NCBI GenBank assembly: GCA_028819675.1
Contig: JAPPKT010000210.1
Coordinates: 1-13,527 of the forward strand
Length of the DNA: 13,527 bases
Direction of reading: 5' to 3'
DNA from: Caldilineaceae bacterium
Lineage (GTDB): Bacteria; Chloroflexota; Anaerolineae; Caldilineales; Caldilineaceae
The position numbers were made by a program, and so were the translations under genes. Positions within the stretch are counted from its first letter, which is position 1. Each line of letters begins with the position of its first letter. Below, piece by piece: positions 1 through 6,760 of this stretch. Below the pieces are notes generated by a model. That model searched no databases. It was not told where the DNA came from and was given only the letters and a program-made list of their open reading frames with translations.

Positions 1-806
1 AGCCGGCACAGATGGACGAATTGATGGACATTGGCCGGCGCCACGACATTCCCATTATTGAGGACTGCGCGCAGGCGCACTTCGCGGAATACAGAGGGAA
101 GAGAGTGGGAACAATTGGAGATGTCGGCGTTTTCAGCTTCATCACCGGCAAACATATGACAACGATTACAGGCGGCATGGTGATGACGGATACAGATGAG
201 TTCGCCGAGCGAGCTTCGCTGTTTGCCGTCGGACGCGGAGAGGAAGAAGGCACCAAGGAGGGGATGTTCTTCCGCACCCATGTCGGTCTGGGGCTCAACT
301 ACCGGATGAATCCTTTAGGGGCGGCGGTGGGAATGGTACAGCTAAACAAGCTGGACGACATCGTGGCACGGCGCAGAGAGACCGGTCAGATGCTCGACCA
401 ATTGATTCACGACATTCCGGGACTCAGCCCGCCGCACATCATTGAAGAGGCAAAGCACGCCTACTGGCTCTACGCGGTCAGGTTGGAGGAGGGCGCGTTT
501 ACTGCAGACATTTACACTTTTGCTCGCGCCCTGAAGGCCGAGGGCGTGGCTTGCATGCCCAAGTGGTACTATCTCCTCTATGATCATCCTGCTTTTTTGA
601 ACCCAGAACCGCCGAAACATCCCGAATACGCGTTTCCGCGAGCCGTGTATGACGACCGCGAACGCTATTACAAGGGAATGTGCCCCAACGCGGAACGGGG
701 GTTGGCAGCGCACCTCGTAATCACCTGGAGCGAATTCTATACGAAGGAGGATGTGCTAGGCGTAGAAAGAGCCTTGCGCAAGGTTGCCGATGCCTACAGG
801 GCATAG
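1..806 (+). CDS. DegT/DnrJ/EryC1/StrS family PLP-dependent sugar aminotransferase (5' end outside window)
   Basis: The reading frame is open to the left edge with no stop, so the gene starts upstream; about 267 residues are visible and the stop is a TAG at 804-806. Counting from the Met codon at 12, the fold-type I aminotransferase core is clear. An EDCAQAH motif (residues 17-23) supplies the Asp that contacts the PLP ring nitrogen. Next come GDVGVFSF (36-43) and Lys47 in the TGKHMTT context, the expected Schiff-base lysine. GLGLNYRMNPLGAAVG (about 93-108) is the family's conserved NYRM segment. Members transfer an amino group from glutamate or glutamine to keto-sugars or scyllo-inosose. The usual family length is about 370-400 residues, so roughly the first third is missing. 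The gene is convergent with the minus-strand block and therefore not in its operon. An inosose aminotransferase role is conceivable given the IolE-like gene nearby, but that is inference. Family confidence is high, substrate unknown. Confidence 0.93.
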   Translation, partial: PAQMDELMDIGRRHDIPIIEDCAQAHFAEYRGKRVGTIGDVGVFSFITGKHMTTITGGMVMTDTDEFAERASLFAVGRGEEEGTKEGMFFRTHVGLGLNYRMNPLGAAVGMVQLNKLDDIVARRRETGQMLDQLIHDIPGLSPPHIIEEAKHAYWLYAVRLEEGAFTADIYTFARALKAEGVACMPKWYYLLYDHPAFLNPEPPKHPEYAFPRAVYDDRERYYKGMCPNAERGLAAHLVITWSEFYTKEDVLGVERALRKVADAYRA

Positions 807-876
807 CTTCCCGGGCCGAACTTGCAGTACTGATACTTCAGGTTAACGTCCCGACATTTGTAGGTTTGACGGACAC

Positions 877-902
877 GAGTCATGCCATTTCCGGCATGAC
901 TC
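877..902 (+). terminator. Hairpin between convergent genes, probable terminator of the aminotransferase gene
   Basis: GAGTCATGCC (877-886) and GGCATGACTC (893-902) form a perfect 10-bp stem with a 6-nt loop, 70 bases after the aminotransferase stop. On the plus strand it is followed by a moderately T-rich stretch (ACGCATTTTC). That is a weak U-tract, so a Rho-independent terminator is likely but not certain. The flank is not U-rich in the minus direction. No gene is visible in the 807-972 gap. Confidence 0.6.
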
Positions 903-972
903 ACGCATTTTCAGGGTTATTGTGCGGGCCGTTAACATCATTTTATGCGGGTGCCACCCCCGCTTGCTATCC

Positions 973-2448
973 TTACCGCACGTGGATGTCGGCGAAGTCC
1001 ATGTAGCGTTCCCAGTCGTAGGTGGTTACGTCGTGCTTGCCGGTGCGGATGTGGTAACCGATTGTGCTTCTGACGGGCTGGTTGACTGGCGGGAGCTCGC
1101 TGACGGCGATGCCTTCGGTGCCGAGGAGCTTGTAGACGGGGTCGGCGTGTAAGGCGCCTTGAAACTCGCCGTGAGGGTCGGCCCAGAGGTCGGCGTCGGC
1201 GCTGACGACGTAGACGGGGCGGGGGGCGACGAGGGCGATGAGCATGTGCTGGTCGACGGGGAGCTCGTCTTCCTTGTCATTATACTGTTTGAAGTTTTCG
1301 CAGAACCAGTGGGGGTAGGTGACGTTGGCGTGGCGGGCGGTTTCGCCGAAGCGGCGGCGGAAGAGGGCGGTGCCGCCGCAGCCGGAGTTGTTGGGGATGA
1401 CGAGGGCGAAGCGTTCATCCTGGGCGCCGGCCCAGAGCGCGGTCTTTCCAAGGCGGGACTGGCCCATTACGGCGACGCGGGTGTGGTCGATGTCGTCGTC
1501 GGTTTCGAGATAGTCGAGGGCGCGGCTCAGGCCCCAGGCCCAGGCGCCGATGGCTCCCCACTCGTTGGCGGCGGGTCTCGTCTGTCCGTCCTTGTAGTAG
1601 AGGGGATGGACGCCGTTCCGGAAGCCATCGTCGTAGTCGGGGTCGAGGTCGCCATAATAGATTGTCGTGATGGCGTAGCCGCGTTCGAGGATACGTTCGA
1701 CAGGCCAGCGGGAGAGGGCGGTGCCGCGGCTGGCTTCGGTGGCGCGGTGGTTGCGTATGCCGCGGTCAATGCGGTTGCGCATCCACTGCTGTGAGAGCGT
1801 TATGCCGGGGTCGCTATGAATTGAATGGTTGCCCTGGAAGTTGGGGACGAGGAAGGAGGGCACGGGTTTGGGCCGGTCGTTGGGCTGATAGATGAGAATG
1901 TCCATCCGGGCGTCGTCGCGGCGGCCGGTGAAGTAGACGGCAATTTCTTTGCGCGTCGCCTGGCCGTCGAGGGCGGTCTCGTCGACTGAGGTGACTTCGA
2001 AGGTCATGACCTCGGGGCGGCCGGGCGCTTTGCCGTAGACGTGCTCCTCGAACAAACGGAGGAGTTGTGGGCGGCGTTCTTCACGCCACGCGGCGGCATC
2101 TGTGACGGCGCGGCCGTCTGCAAATTGCAGTGGATCGGGCAACTCGAACTCTGGCACCTTCTCTTCGTCGTAGTTGACATCCTCGCATTCCCGCACCTCG
2201 TTGTACCAGGCGCTGGCCTGGGAACGAGTCGGATCCAGTTTCAAGGCATATTCGAAGATTTCTGCGGCCAGCGGCTTGTTGTCCTGCAGGCCATAGGCGC
2301 GACCGAGCACTTCGAAGGTAAAGGAGTGTTCGAGGAGCTCGGGATGGATGTCTACCAGGTGCGTCAGGCTGGCGATGACGTATTCCGGTGTCTCCCAGGT
2401 CGCCATCTCTTCGAGCAGAAGGTCCAGTTGTTCAGATACCTTAGCCAT
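973..2448 (-). CDS. CE15 glucuronoyl-esterase-like alpha/beta hydrolase with TPR-like N-terminal domain, no signal peptide
   Basis: CE15 enzymes cleave esters of (4-O-methyl-)glucuronic acid, classically lignin-xylan cross-links. Residue numbers count from the upper ATG at 2454. The nucleophile elbow is GQSRLGK (331-337, Ser333). NNSGCGG follows at 355-361, then the family block [18 protein letters not shown] at about 381-413, the DLWADPHGE acid-loop segment (422-430), and the catalytic His474 in TGKHD. The position after the first Asn of NNSG is Asn356, where many CE15 enzymes carry the catalytic Glu; Asp422 is the likely acid instead. Residues 1-90 are helical and TPR-like (for example [21 protein letters not shown]), an unusual addition. 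There is no signal peptide, although characterised CE15 enzymes are usually secreted. Two ATGs are possible (2454 and 2448). An AGGAA motif abuts the first and is 6 nt from the second, so 2448 (491 aa) is chosen. It is the last gene of block A, 61 bp after the isomerase gene. Confidence 0.85.
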   Translation of the reverse strand: MAKVSEQLDLLLEEMATWETPEYVIASLTHLVDIHPELLEHSFTFEVLGRAYGLQDNKPLAAEIFEYALKLDPTRSQASAWYNEVRECEDVNYDEEKVPEFELPDPLQFADGRAVTDAAAWREERRPQLLRLFEEHVYGKAPGRPEVMTFEVTSVDETALDGQATRKEIAVYFTGRRDDARMDILIYQPNDRPKPVPSFLVPNFQGNHSIHSDPGITLSQQWMRNRIDRGIRNHRATEASRGTALSRWPVERILERGYAITTIYYGDLDPDYDDGFRNGVHPLYYKDGQTRPAANEWGAIGAWAWGLSRALDYLETDDDIDHTRVAVMGQSRLGKTALWAGAQDERFALVIPNNSGCGGTALFRRRFGETARHANVTYPHWFCENFKQYNDKEDELPVDQHMLIALVAPRPVYVVSADADLWADPHGEFQGALHADPVYKLLGTEGIAVSELPPVNQPVRSTIGYHIRTGKHDVTTYDWERYMDFADIHVR

Positions 2449-2454
2449 TGACAT

Positions 2455-2459
2455 TTCCT
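2455..2459 (-). promoter_or_regulatory. Ribosome binding site deciding the CE15 start
   Basis: AGGAA on the minus strand touches the ATG at 2454 (0-nt spacing) but lies 6 nt from the ATG at 2448. This favours the second Met (MAKVSEQ...). Confidence 0.55.
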
Positions 2460-2509
2460 AGACTGGGTTGCTTGTTGCTTGGCGGCCGGTGCCGGGGCAG
2501 GAGAAGGGC

Positions 2510-3430
2510 TCAGACCTGGAGAACGTCGCGAATATAGTCGCGGCTGTGCCTGGCGCTTTCGACCGGCGACCAGCTTGGGTCGCGTTGTGAACGGCCCACC
2601 GAGTCCTGTTCGACGATCATCCACCCGTGATAGCCTTGTGTGCGCAGCGCGTCGAAGAAGGCGGGAAAGTCGACAGCGCCGCGACCCAATTCGGCGAAGA
2701 TGTCCATGGCCCAGGCCTGGCGCATGTGGATTCTTTCTCTTCTCACCTGTTCCAGTTTTTGCGGCCAGACGTCCTTGATGTGGAGATACCAGATACGGTC
2801 GGCGTACTGATTGGTTGCTTCGACGACGTCGCCGCCGCCGTAGTGGTAGTGGCCGGTGTCGAGGCAGAGGCCGACCAGTTCGGGGTCGGTCATGTCCATG
2901 ATGCGGGCAACCTCGGCGGGGGTCTCGACATAGGTGCCGGTGTGATGATGGAAGACGGTTTTGAGGTTGAAGCGCTCTTTGCAGAGGGCGGCGACGGCCT
3001 CCAGGGTATCGGCGGCGCGCTGCCATTCATCGTCGGTCCAGCCGTCGCTGCCGTCGGCGGCAACGGAGCCGGCGACCTCCAGGCGTTTTGGCGTCGTATC
3101 TCCGGCGATGATGATTTCCGAGACGCTGAAATAGGCGAGCAGCGCGGCAACGCTTTGAACCCGCTCAAGTATGGGTTCGAGCCCTCCTTCCTGCCCCAGA
3201 GGCAGGGCTACGTAGGAGGAGGCCGCCTTCAGGTCTCTTTGGGCCAGCTCGGCGCGCAACCGGTCTGGTTCGGCGGGGAAGAAGCCGTTGGTGCTGATTT
3301 CGGTACCTTCGTATCCGGCCGCGGCGATTCCGTCCAGCATCTGGGCAAAGCTGAGGCCGCTGGTCTTGCTACCGCCGAAGGAAAGGACATCCCAGCTGAT
3401 GGGTGCGCTGCCTATCTTTACGTTCAACAT
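2510..3430 (-). CDS. IolE-like sugar phosphate isomerase/epimerase (xylose isomerase-like TIM barrel)
   Basis: This 306-aa protein has the length and motifs of AP-endonuclease-2/xylose-isomerase-like TIM barrels. It resembles inosose dehydratase (IolE) most, through ISWDV near the N-terminus (11-15), GYEGTEI (39-45), FHHHTGTYVET (160-170), GLCLDTGHYHYGGGD (187-201), IWYLHIKDV (213-221), GAVDFPAF (251-258) and GYHGWMIVEQD (266-276). Candidate divalent-metal ligands are Asp191, His217 and Glu274 plus a residue in the strand-5 HHHTGTYVET segment. IolE dehydrates 2-keto-myo-inositol, but the superfamily also includes ketose epimerases and isomerases, so the reaction is not fixed. No signal peptide is visible, so the protein is cytoplasmic. 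The ATG at 3428-3430 has a weak GAGAG motif upstream. It lies between the ATPase gene (122-bp gap) and the CE15 gene (61-bp gap) on the same strand, so it probably acts on imported sugar. Confidence 0.87.
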   Translation of the reverse strand: MLNVKIGSAPISWDVLSFGGSKTSGLSFAQMLDGIAAAGYEGTEISTNGFFPAEPDRLRAELAQRDLKAASSYVALPLGQEGGLEPILERVQSVAALLAYFSVSEIIIAGDTTPKRLEVAGSVAADGSDGWTDDEWQRAADTLEAVAALCKERFNLKTVFHHHTGTYVETPAEVARIMDMTDPELVGLCLDTGHYHYGGGDVVEATNQYADRIWYLHIKDVWPQKLEQVRRERIHMRQAWAMDIFAELGRGAVDFPAFFDALRTQGYHGWMIVEQDSVGRSQRDPSWSPVESARHSRDYIRDVLQV

Positions 3431-3552
3431 GAGCTCTCGCTTGGTGGGTTTTGTGTTGGCGCCTGAGCACCGACATTCGGAAGGATTGGGGTAAAGGAAT
3501 GTATGGCCTGAGCCGGCGCTTGGCTGGCGTGCTGCAGTACCGGTCTTGCTGT

Positions 3553-4635
3553 TCAGCGGATGGCTGCGCCAGTCGCGTCGTCGAAGAGGTGAAAGCGATT
3601 GAAGGAGAGGCTGAGGACGTCTCCCTCCCGCACCCGCGTCGCGGCTACATCTTTGACCTTGAGGAGGAGGCCCTCTTTCTCGATGTCAAGAATCGTCTCC
3701 GAGCCGAGGGGTTCCAGCAGGAAGACCCTGGCCTGATTGGCGCCGTCTTCATCCATGGTGAAACGGATTTCTTCGGGGCGGACGCCAAGGGTGCAGACGC
3801 CGCCGGGGCAGAGTTCGGCGGCGCGGTCGGCCATCTCGTCGCTGACCGGGATGACGAACTGGTCGCTCTTGTGGACGGTTCTGCCGTTGTCCTTGTGGAG
3901 GGCGCCGGGGATGAAGTTCATGGGCGTGGAGCCGACGAAGCGGGCGACGAAGTTGTTGGCGGGCATGTCGTAGATTTCGCTGGGCGTGCCCAGTTGCTGC
4001 AGGGTGCCTTCGTTCATGACCGCGATCTGGTCGGCCATGGTCATGCCCTCGACCTGATCGTGGGTGACGTAGATCATGGTTGTGCCCAGTTCGTGCTGCA
4101 GGCGCTTGATCTCGGCGCGCATGTAGACGCGCAGGAGGGCATCGATATTGGAAAGGGGCTCATCCATGAGGAAGACTACGGGCTCGCGGACGATGGCGCG
4201 GCCCAGGGCGATGCGCTGCTGCTCGCCGCCGGAGCAGAGGCCAGGCGGCCGTTCCAGGGTATGGGTGATGCCCAGCATTTCGGCTACATCGCGGACTCGG
4301 CGCTCGATCTCGTCTTTGGGCGTCTTGCGGAGGCGCAGGGGATAGGCGATGTTGTCGAAGGCGGTGAAGTGGGGGTAGAGGGCATAGCTCTGGAAGACGA
4401 GGGCGACATCGCGTTCGCGCGGTTCGAGGTCGTTGACGCGTGTCTCGCCGATGTAGATATCGCCGTAGGTGGGGCGCTCCAGGCCGGCTACGCAACGCAT
4501 GGTGGTGGTCTTGCCGCAGCCAGAGGGGCCGAGGAGAACGACCAGGTCGCCGTCCCTGACGACGAGATTGAGTTGATTAACGGCGCAGGTATCGCCGAAG
4601 TACTTTGTCAGACCTTCTATTCTTACTTCCGCCAA
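3553..4635 (-). CDS. CUT1-type ABC transporter ATP-binding subunit (MalK/UgpC/MsmX family)
   Basis: The cytoplasmic ATPase of a carbohydrate importer. Counting from the TTG at 4641: Walker A GPSGCGKTT (38-46), Q-loop Gln84 in VFQSYALYPH, signature CSGGEQQRIALGRA (136-149), Walker B VVFLMDE (155-161), D-loop SNIDA (164-168) and H-loop His194 in YVTHDQ. A C-terminal TOBE/OB regulatory domain of about 120 residues (ending near LSFNRFHLFD) matches the usual ~360-aa family length. The signature departs from LSGGQ in two positions (Cys for Leu, Glu for Gln). No ATG is available. Two TTG codons (4641, 4635) fit, and AAGGAG at 4644-4649 lies 2 nt from the first but 8 nt from the second. The product therefore most likely begins MAEVRIEGLTKYFG (360 aa), like its relatives. 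It follows the MalG-type gene by 98 bp. It is the only ATPase gene in the window and may serve both importers. Confidence 0.95.
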   Translation of the reverse strand: MAEVRIEGLTKYFGDTCAVNQLNLVVRDGDLVVLLGPSGCGKTTTMRCVAGLERPTYGDIYIGETRVNDLEPRERDVALVFQSYALYPHFTAFDNIAYPLRLRKTPKDEIERRVRDVAEMLGITHTLERPPGLCSGGEQQRIALGRAIVREPVVFLMDEPLSNIDALLRVYMRAEIKRLQHELGTTMIYVTHDQVEGMTMADQIAVMNEGTLQQLGTPSEIYDMPANNFVARFVGSTPMNFIPGALHKDNGRTVHKSDQFVIPVSDEMADRAAELCPGGVCTLGVRPEEIRFTMDEDGANQARVFLLEPLGSETILDIEKEGLLLKVKDVAATRVREGDVLSLSFNRFHLFDDATGAAIR

Positions 4636-4643
4636 AATCAACT

Positions 4644-4649
4644 CTCCTT
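4644..4649 (-). promoter_or_regulatory. Shine-Dalgarno of the ATPase gene, deciding a TTG start
   Basis: AAGGAG on the minus strand lies 8 nt upstream of the TTG at 4635 and only 2 nt from the TTG at 4641. It supports initiation at 4635. Confidence 0.65.
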
Positions 4650-4656
4650 TTGCTAT

Positions 4657-4672
4657 CGGAAGTCAACTTCCG
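4657..4672 (-). promoter_or_regulatory. 16-bp palindrome just upstream of the ATPase ribosome binding site
   Basis: CGGAAGT (4657-4663) and ACTTCCG (4666-4672) are perfect inverted repeats separated by 2 bases, 7 bp from the AAGGAG of the ATPase gene. As RNA it would fold as a 6-bp stem with a 4-nt loop; as DNA it is operator-like. Its position suggests an intercistronic hairpin affecting ATPase translation or transcript processing. The function is inferred. Confidence 0.45.
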
Positions 4673-4726
4673 GCCAGAACCGGTGGACTGTCGTCGGGAG
4701 CGTTACGGCGCCACGGAGGCCGTTGG

Positions 4727-4746
4727 CAGCGGCTTACTGGCCGCTG
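4727..4746 (-). other. Stem-loop spanning the stop codon of the first MalG-type gene
   Basis: CAGCGGC (4727-4733) pairs with GCCGCTG (4740-4746) around a 6-nt loop that contains the TAA stop (4734-4736). The pairing extends outward with two mismatches. There is no U-tract, so it looks more like an intercistronic stabiliser or attenuator than a terminator. Confidence 0.35.
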
Positions 4747-5642
4747 GCGACGCCAAAAGTAAGCCCGCGCACGAGGAATCTCTGTAAGGTAAAGGCTGCG
4801 ACCAGCACTGGAAATACTGCGATGGTGCCGGCGGCGCTGACCACGCCCCAGTCGAGCTCGTGCTGTGGGATCTGCGCCTGGATCGCAATCGGAAGCGTCA
4901 TGGTTTTCATGGAGTTCACGAAATAGAGAGCGATGATGTACTCGTTCCAGTTGAAGATAAAGAGGAGGATGGCGATTGAAAAGAGGCTGGGGAAGATCAG
5001 CGGCAGGAGGATGCGGCGCACTGCGCCAAAGCGTGTATCACCATCCATGAGGGCGGCTTCCTCCACATCCATAGGGACGTCCATAAAGGTGCCGCGCAGG
5101 ACCCAGACGGCGAAGGCGGTATTGAGAACAGTATAGAGGATGATCAGCGTATATTTTTCGTCGATAATTCCAAGATCACTGCCGAGGAGGAAGAGGGGGA
5201 TGGCGGATGCGATGGGGGGCAGGAGGGCGACGAGGCCCATCAGGCCGACGACGATGGCGACGAATTTGAAGGGCAGGCGCATCCTGGTGGCGGCGTAGGC
5301 GGCGGGGACTGAAATGACCAGACAGATGATGGTTGCCAAGGTGGCAACGACGAGACTGTTGTAGACGTTTTCGAGGATGCGGCGTTCAAAGATGGTCACC
5401 CAGGCGTCAAGACGGGGATCGGTTGGGAAGAAACGTGGCGGGATGTGGGCGAGGTCGCGCAGAGACTTGATGGAGGAGATGGCGACCCAGTACATGGGGA
5501 CGAGGGTCCAGAAGGCGGCGAGGTAGAGTACGACGACAACGAGCAGTTTTCGCAGGTTGAAACGGCGTTCCTGTACGGCCATTTCAACAGGGAGGGGCAC
5601 GGTTTCGGTCGTTGCCGTCTGTCTCGCTTCAGTCTGTGCCAT
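4734..5642 (-). CDS. CUT1 ABC sugar transporter permease, MalG type (importer A)
   Basis: Integral membrane subunit of a carbohydrate importer. Counting from the ATG at 5648, six hydrophobic spans are visible at about 35-57, 99-120, 130-157, 165-186, 221-242 and 271-291. The cytoplasmic EAA loop is EEAALMDGDTRFGAVRRILL (196-215) and ends in PLIFP. This is the helix that docks on the ATPase, and its MalG-like DG/P pattern is intact. The N-terminus is hydrophilic and in the cytoplasm, as usual for MalG proteins of 270-300 aa. The start is ambiguous: AAGGAG (5652-5657) is 3 nt from the ATG at 5648 and 9 nt from the ATG at 5642, so the latter (302 aa) is slightly favoured. The gene lies 34 bp after the MalF-type gene and is presumably cotranscribed with it. 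It should pair with that permease and the downstream ATPase. Confidence 0.94.
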   Translation of the reverse strand: MAQTEARQTATTETVPLPVEMAVQERRFNLRKLLVVVVLYLAAFWTLVPMYWVAISSIKSLRDLAHIPPRFFPTDPRLDAWVTIFERRILENVYNSLVVATLATIICLVISVPAAYAATRMRLPFKFVAIVVGLMGLVALLPPIASAIPLFLLGSDLGIIDEKYTLIILYTVLNTAFAVWVLRGTFMDVPMDVEEAALMDGDTRFGAVRRILLPLIFPSLFSIAILLFIFNWNEYIIALYFVNSMKTMTLPIAIQAQIPQHELDWGVVSAAGTIAVFPVLVAAFTLQRFLVRGLTFGVASGQ

Positions 5643-5676
5643 CAGCATATACTCCTTGGGATAACTGTTTTCAAGC

Positions 5677-6642
5677 TCACCGGCTTCGGCGCTCCACCCA
5701 CAGGTATCTTACGAAGATCGTGCCGGCGATATAGGTCATCAGCAGCATGACAAGCACCGCTGCGGAGGCGTAGTGGGGCTTGAGGCGCTGGAAGGACATA
5801 CCGTAGATGTACCAGGACAGGTTCCAGGTGGCGCGGCCGGGGCCGCCCTGGGTGGTGGCGGCGATGGTGCCGATGGTGCGGGTGGACCAGACAAAGACGA
5901 GGATGGTGGCGATGGCGAACATCGGCCTGATGTAGGGGAGGGTCATATCCCAGAAGGCGCGCCAGCGGGTTGCGCCATCGACGGCGGCGGCCTCGTAGAT
6001 GTCGCGGGGGACCTGGTTGAGACCGGCGTAGAGAAGCAGGAATGCCAAGGGGCTGATGCGCCAGACCTCGACGACACAGAGGGCAATGAAGGCGGTATCG
6101 GCCTTCACAAGCCAGATGATGGGTTCCAGGCCGAGGGCGGCGAGCGGCACGTTTACCAGTCCCAAGGTGGGGTGGTACATGATCTTCCACATCATACCGG
6201 CGACGATTTCGGAGACCATGAGCGGAATGATAAGGATGGAGATCCAGATAGCCTTACGGCCGGCGTAGTCGCTATGCACCAGTAGGGCCAGACCCAGCCC
6301 CACAAGCAGGCACATGGGGACGACAACGATGCCCATCTTGAGGCTGAAGATGAGTGCGCCGTGGAAGATGGTGTCCCTGGTGAGCCGGGAGAGGTTGGCG
6401 AGGCCGATCCACTCACCTTTTTCGCTGGTGAGAATCAGCCAGAAGTTGTAAACGATGGGATAGAACTGGACCAAGATCAGTGCCAGGAGGCTGGGCACGA
6501 TCAGCATAACGCCGAGGCGGTTGTCGCGAAAGCTGAATAGCTCGGACCACATGCCCTGGGGAGGCGGAGGCCGTGTGGTCACATTATTTGCGCTCGTCGC
6601 GCTCTGTCCAGGCAAAGGACCAGCGGTCTGTTGTACGGTCAA
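5677..6642 (-). CDS. CUT1 ABC sugar transporter permease, MalF type (importer A), TTG start
   Basis: Integral membrane partner of the MalG-type subunit. From the TTG at 6642 the protein is 321 aa, with a Pro/Gln/Thr-rich cytoplasmic tail (about 1-38) and six hydrophobic spans at about 43-71, 96-123, 131-155, 183-208, 241-260 and 292-315. The EAA loop YEAAAVDGATRWRAFWDMTL starts near residue 216 and ends PYIRP. The TQGGPG segment near 264-269 is typical of MalF-type CUT1 permeases. The frame stays open upstream to an ATG at 6738. However, a full AAGGAGG ribosome site (6649-6655) lies 6 nt from the TTG, and the extra 32 residues are low-complexity and overlap the intercistronic hairpin. The TTG start is therefore preferred. 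The gene follows the binding-protein gene by 118 bp. Confidence 0.93.
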   Translation of the reverse strand: MTVQQTAGPLPGQSATSANNVTTRPPPPQGMWSELFSFRDNRLGVMLIVPSLLALILVQFYPIVYNFWLILTSEKGEWIGLANLSRLTRDTIFHGALIFSLKMGIVVVPMCLLVGLGLALLVHSDYAGRKAIWISILIIPLMVSEIVAGMMWKIMYHPTLGLVNVPLAALGLEPIIWLVKADTAFIALCVVEVWRISPLAFLLLYAGLNQVPRDIYEAAAVDGATRWRAFWDMTLPYIRPMFAIATILVFVWSTRTIGTIAATTQGGPGRATWNLSWYIYGMSFQRLKPHYASAAVLVMLLMTYIAGTIFVRYLWVERRSR

Positions 6643-6648
6643 CGATGC

Positions 6649-6655
6649 CCTCCTT
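6649..6655 (-). promoter_or_regulatory. Strong Shine-Dalgarno defining the TTG start of the MalF-type gene
   Basis: AAGGAGG on the minus strand is the full anti-16S complement, 6 nt from the TTG at 6642. No ATG lies at proper spacing, so it decides the start codon. Confidence 0.75.
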
Positions 6656-6712
6656 GGACCGGTAGGTATTGAAGGCGACCTTTGGCGCCAGTGTTCGAAG
6701 GGTGCACATCGG

Positions 6713-6747
6713 GAGAGAGGGGTGAGGGGGAATCTCACTCCTCTCTC
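6713..6747 (-). other. Intercistronic stem-loop between binding-protein and permease genes (importer A)
   Basis: On the minus strand a GA-rich arm ending GGAGTGAG pairs with CTCACCCCTCTCTC. This gives 5 bp, one A-C mismatch and 8-9 bp, with a 7-nt loop. It starts 14 bases after the binding-protein stop. No U-tract follows, so readthrough into the permease genes is expected. This is the place where malE-malF type systems carry stabilising hairpins that raise the yield of binding protein; that role is inferred here. Confidence 0.6.
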
Positions 6748-6760
6748 TCTGGAATTCGGT

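Noticed and set aside
947..966. GCGGG...CCCGC dyad before the end of the CE15-like gene as a minus-strand terminator
   Set aside because: Only a 5-bp stem, and it is followed by ATAAAA rather than a U-tract in the minus-strand RNA.
1159..1794. Plus-strand frame of 211 codons inside the CE15-like gene
   Set aside because: Val/Gly/Asp/Ala-rich antisense shadow of the esterase coding frame.
3451..4926. Open plus-strand frame of 491 codons opposite the ATPase gene
   Set aside because: The minus strand encodes a complete ATPase with all nucleotide-binding motifs. The plus frame has low-complexity composition and also overlaps the MalG-type gene.
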